Shown piece after piece: positions 7,035 to 8,665 of a DNA stretch of 8,665 nt (the first letter of the stretch is position 1; every line of letters starts with the position of its first letter). The notes below the pieces were generated by a model that was given only the letters and a program-made list of their open reading frames with translations, was not told the DNA's origin and did not search any database. A program made the position numbers and the translations under genes. This stretch comes from Chitinophagaceae bacterium (GTDB taxonomy: Bacteria; Bacteroidota; Bacteroidia; Chitinophagales; Chitinophagaceae): positions 1 to 8,665 of the forward strand of contig JAFMJX010000069.1 in NCBI GenBank assembly GCA_017853235.1, read 5' to 3'.

Positions 7035-7094
7035 AATCACTGAGTTTTTTATGACGGATGTCATGTTTTTTGATGACATGACTCACTAGTGATT
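7035..7094 (+). terminator. Imperfect long hairpin after the S41 gene
   Basis: AATCACT (7035-7041) pairs with AGTGATT (7088-7094), GAGT (7042-7045) pairs with ACTC (7081-7084), and ATGTCAT (7058-7064) pairs with ATGACAT (7073-7079) around an 8-nt loop. Unpaired bases are ACT (7085-7087) and the 5' side 7046-7057. It begins 6 nt after the stop codon and is followed by TTGCTTTT. It could terminate the peptidase transcript, but it lacks a GC-rich stem and a clean U tract. It also overlaps the FNR-like palindrome, so a regulatory role competes with the terminator reading. Confidence 0.4.
7051..7064. promoter_or_regulatory. CRP/FNR-type palindrome upstream of the CcoI-like ATPase gene
   Basis: ATGAC-GGAT-GTCAT is a perfect 5-bp inverted repeat with a 4-bp centre. 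Its core, TGA-N6-TCA, has the exact geometry of CRP/FNR-family sites (FNR and FixK: TTGAT-N4-ATCAA). It lies 57 bp upstream of a FixI/CcoI-like copper ATPase, and in other bacteria fixGHIS/ccoGHIS genes are classic FNR/FixK targets under low oxygen. A second TGA-N6-TCA core occurs at 7074-7085, centred 22 bp downstream. The site is visible in the sequence; binding and the identity of the regulator are inference. Confidence 0.42.
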
Positions 7095-7111
7095 TGCTTT
7101 TCTAAAAGCAA
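7094..7111 (+). promoter_or_regulatory. Perfect short hairpin just before the CcoI-like start codon
   Basis: TTGCTTT (7094-7100) and AAAGCAA (7105-7111) form a 7-bp stem around TCTA, ending 10 nt before the ATG at 7122. No T-run follows, so it is a poor terminator. Its place makes a leader structure affecting translation, or a protein-binding site, possible. A near-consensus -7 box, CAACTTTG (7109-7116), overlaps its right arm and would give an almost leaderless transcript. Confidence 0.35.
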
Positions 7112-7121
7112 CTTTGTCTAC

Positions 7122-8665
7122 ATGACAAAACCTTCTTGCTATCATTGTGGTTCAAATTGTGATGCAGTTATTACGCTTCAGGAAAAAGCGTTTTGTTGCG
7201 AAGGATGTAAAATTGTTTTTCAATTATTAGACGAAAACGGCTTGTGTCAATATTATGAGTTATCTAAAATGCCGGGAATTTCTGCTAAAGGCAATTATAT
7301 TTCTTCCAAATATGATTATTTAGATAATCAAGCGATACAAGATCAATTAATCCAATTTAAAAGTGAAGGCCAACATCATGTAATTTTTTATCTTCCTCAA
7401 ATTCATTGTGTAAGCTGTGTTTGGTTATTGGAAAATTTACATAAAATAAATCATGGGATCATTCAATCTCAAATTCAATTTGAAAAAAAAGAAGTAAAAG
7501 TAATTTACCAACCTCAAAAAATAAACTTAAAAGAAGTGGTTCAATTATTGGCTTTTGTTGGTTATGAGCCTTTGATTCATTTAGGAGGCAATGACTGGCT
7601 AAAAAAAAAGAAAGTCAATAAAAAGCAATTGTATAAAATCGGAATAGCGGGTTTTTGTTTTAGTAATATTATGATGCTTAGTTTTCCAGAATATTTTTCA
7701 AACGATATTCGGGAATTAGGTAGTTTGAGACCTTTTTTTATATACTTGAATTTATTTTTATCCTTACCTGTTCTATTTTTTAGTGCTAGCGGCTTCTTTG
7801 TTTCAGCATACACGGGGCTACGTCAAAAGTGGTTGAATATTGACACTCCCATCGCATTGGCAATCTTGGTAACATTTGCAAGAAGTGTGTATGAAATCAT
7901 CACTCAAACTGGAGCAGGTTATTTAGACAGTATGAGTGGCATTGTATTTTTTATGTTGGTTGGTAGGTGGTTCCAAGACAAGTCTTATGATTCCTTTTCT
8001 TTTGATCGTGATTACACTTCTTTTTTCCCATTGGGGGTATCTGTTTTACAGGAAGGTCAAGAAATAAAAAAACCTTTATCTGAATTGCAAAAAAAGGAAA
8101 TTGTAATCATTAGAACTGGAGAAATGGTTCCAGCAGATGCAATTTTACTAACCAATGGGGCTTATATTGATTATAGCTTTGTCACAGGTGAAAATGCACC
8201 CCTTGAAATTTTTAAAGGTAATACAGTGTATGCAGGTGGAATTCAAAAAGGAAGATTGATACAATTGGAAGTGATTAAACCCGTTGGCCAAAGTTACATT
8301 ACTGAATTATGGAATAATCCTTTATTGAACAACATAAAGAATACGGACAAGTCTTTTGTACATCCATGGAGTAGATATTTTACTCTCATTTTATTCGCCA
8401 TTGCTATCTCCAGTGGTGTGTATTGGTATTTTGTAAATCCACATCAAATACTATCAGTTGTCACTGCAATTTTAATTGTGGCTTGCCCTTGTTCATTATT
8501 ATTGACAGTAACTTTTACCTATGGAAATGTATTAAGGTGGTTAGGTAAAACTAAAATGTATTGTAAAAATGCAAGTGTGATTGAAGTAATGGATACTATT
8601 GATAACATTGTTTTTGATAAAACTGGCACATTAACAAATCATGACTGTTCAAAGTTGGAATATTT
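7122..8665 (+). CDS. ccoI: FixI/CcoI-like copper-transporting P-type ATPase, N-terminal two thirds
   Basis: The reading frame is open from the ATG at 7122 to the window edge (514 codons plus 2 nt), so the 3' end is missing; full-length relatives are roughly 800 residues. It is an inner-membrane P1B ATPase of the type that supplies copper for assembly of cbb3 cytochrome oxidase. In order: an N-terminal Cys cluster (Cys6, 9, 13, 25, 26, 29), the putative metal-binding ribbon typical of Bacteroidota CcoI; a heavy-metal-associated domain with IHCVSCVWLLENL (Cys96, Cys99); membrane helices around 172-190, 205-229, 242-262 and 268-285; the actuator domain with RTGEMVPADA (331-340) and TGEN (355-358); helices near 417-437 and 443-465 with the ion-binding CPC (455-457); and the phosphorylation motif DKTGTLT (499-505, Asp499). 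After CPC the usual ALAL..P is SLLLTVTF, lacking the proline. The cbb3 genes expected downstream are outside the window, so CcoI rather than another copper exporter is inferred. Confidence 0.85.
   Translation, partial: MTKPSCYHCGSNCDAVITLQEKAFCCEGCKIVFQLLDENGLCQYYELSKMPGISAKGNYISSKYDYLDNQAIQDQLIQFKSEGQHHVIFYLPQIHCVSCVWLLENLHKINHGIIQSQIQFEKKEVKVIYQPQKINLKEVVQLLAFVGYEPLIHLGGNDWLKKKKVNKKQLYKIGIAGFCFSNIMMLSFPEYFSNDIRELGSLRPFFIYLNLFLSLPVLFFSASGFFVSAYTGLRQKWLNIDTPIALAILVTFARSVYEIITQTGAGYLDSMSGIVFFMLVGRWFQDKSYDSFSFDRDYTSFFPLGVSVLQEGQEIKKPLSELQKKEIVIIRTGEMVPADAILLTNGAYIDYSFVTGENAPLEIFKGNTVYAGGIQKGRLIQLEVIKPVGQSYITELWNNPLLNNIKNTDKSFVHPWSRYFTLILFAIAISSGVYWYFVNPHQILSVVTAILIVACPCSLLLTVTFTYGNVLRWLGKTKMYCKNASVIEVMDTIDNIVFDKTGTLTNHDCSKLEY

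Noticed and set aside
7089..7121. GTG start upstream of the ATPase ATG
   Set aside because: It would add 11 residues encoded by the hairpin region with no family support; MTKPSCYHCG is the typical N-terminus of this ATPase type.
7577..7813. 78-residue minus-strand open frame
   Set aside because: It lies wholly inside the CcoI-like ATPase, which has clear conserved motifs in the plus frame, and its own product has no recognisable features.

Overview
The window is AT-rich and reads as a chromosomal housekeeping segment of a Bacteroidota bacterium, probably of the Chitinophagaceae/Sphingobacteriia type. Three things point there: the protein variants themselves (CcoI-like ATPase with an extra N-terminal Cys cluster, DUF151-UVR 'bifunctional nuclease', S41 peptidase ending its core with a GGGGIYPD segment); the lack of obvious Shine-Dalgarno sequences; and exact TAnnTTTG boxes (the Bacteroidota -7 promoter element) ahead of three genes. 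The genus is inference. I see no tRNA, rRNA, insertion sequence, CRISPR array or phage signal.

Layout. Positions 1-111 (minus) hold the first 37 codons of the glutamate synthase large subunit. A 282-bp gap (112-393) follows, with one perfect GAACGTTC-type palindrome. Positions 394-3568 (minus) form a compact four-gene block read in the order etfB, etfA, a DUF151/UVR protein, ispE: both electron-transfer flavoprotein subunits, a bifunctional-nuclease-family protein and an MEP-pathway kinase. A 55-bp divergent promoter region separates etfB from a small TPR protein (3624-3935, plus). The TPR gene overlaps by 12 bp the end of a convergent minus-strand pair: a BadF/N-acetylglucosamine-kinase-like protein (4501-5349) followed by an unrecognised 188-residue protein (3924-4490). 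A membrane-anchored S41 (C-terminal processing) protease occupies 5457-7028 (plus). A 93-bp intergenic stretch packed with inverted repeats leads to the first 514 codons of a FixI/CcoI-type copper-transporting P-type ATPase (7122 to the window end, plus).

Functionally the window is central metabolism and envelope upkeep: ammonia assimilation, electron transfer from acyl-CoA oxidation, isoprenoid precursors, amino-sugar kinase-like activity, periplasmic proteolysis and copper supply to a terminal oxidase. No new multi-gene system is evident. The most interesting non-coding signal is in 7029-7121: an ATGAC-N4-GTCAT palindrome with CRP/FNR (FixK-type) geometry, a near direct repeat 21-22 bp further on, and a segment complementary to the start codon region of the CcoI-like gene. 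The best protein-level unknown is the 188-residue protein coupled to the sugar-kinase-like gene. Two starts are placed at ATG codons (etfB 3568; S41 peptidase 5457) rather than at slightly longer TTG starts.
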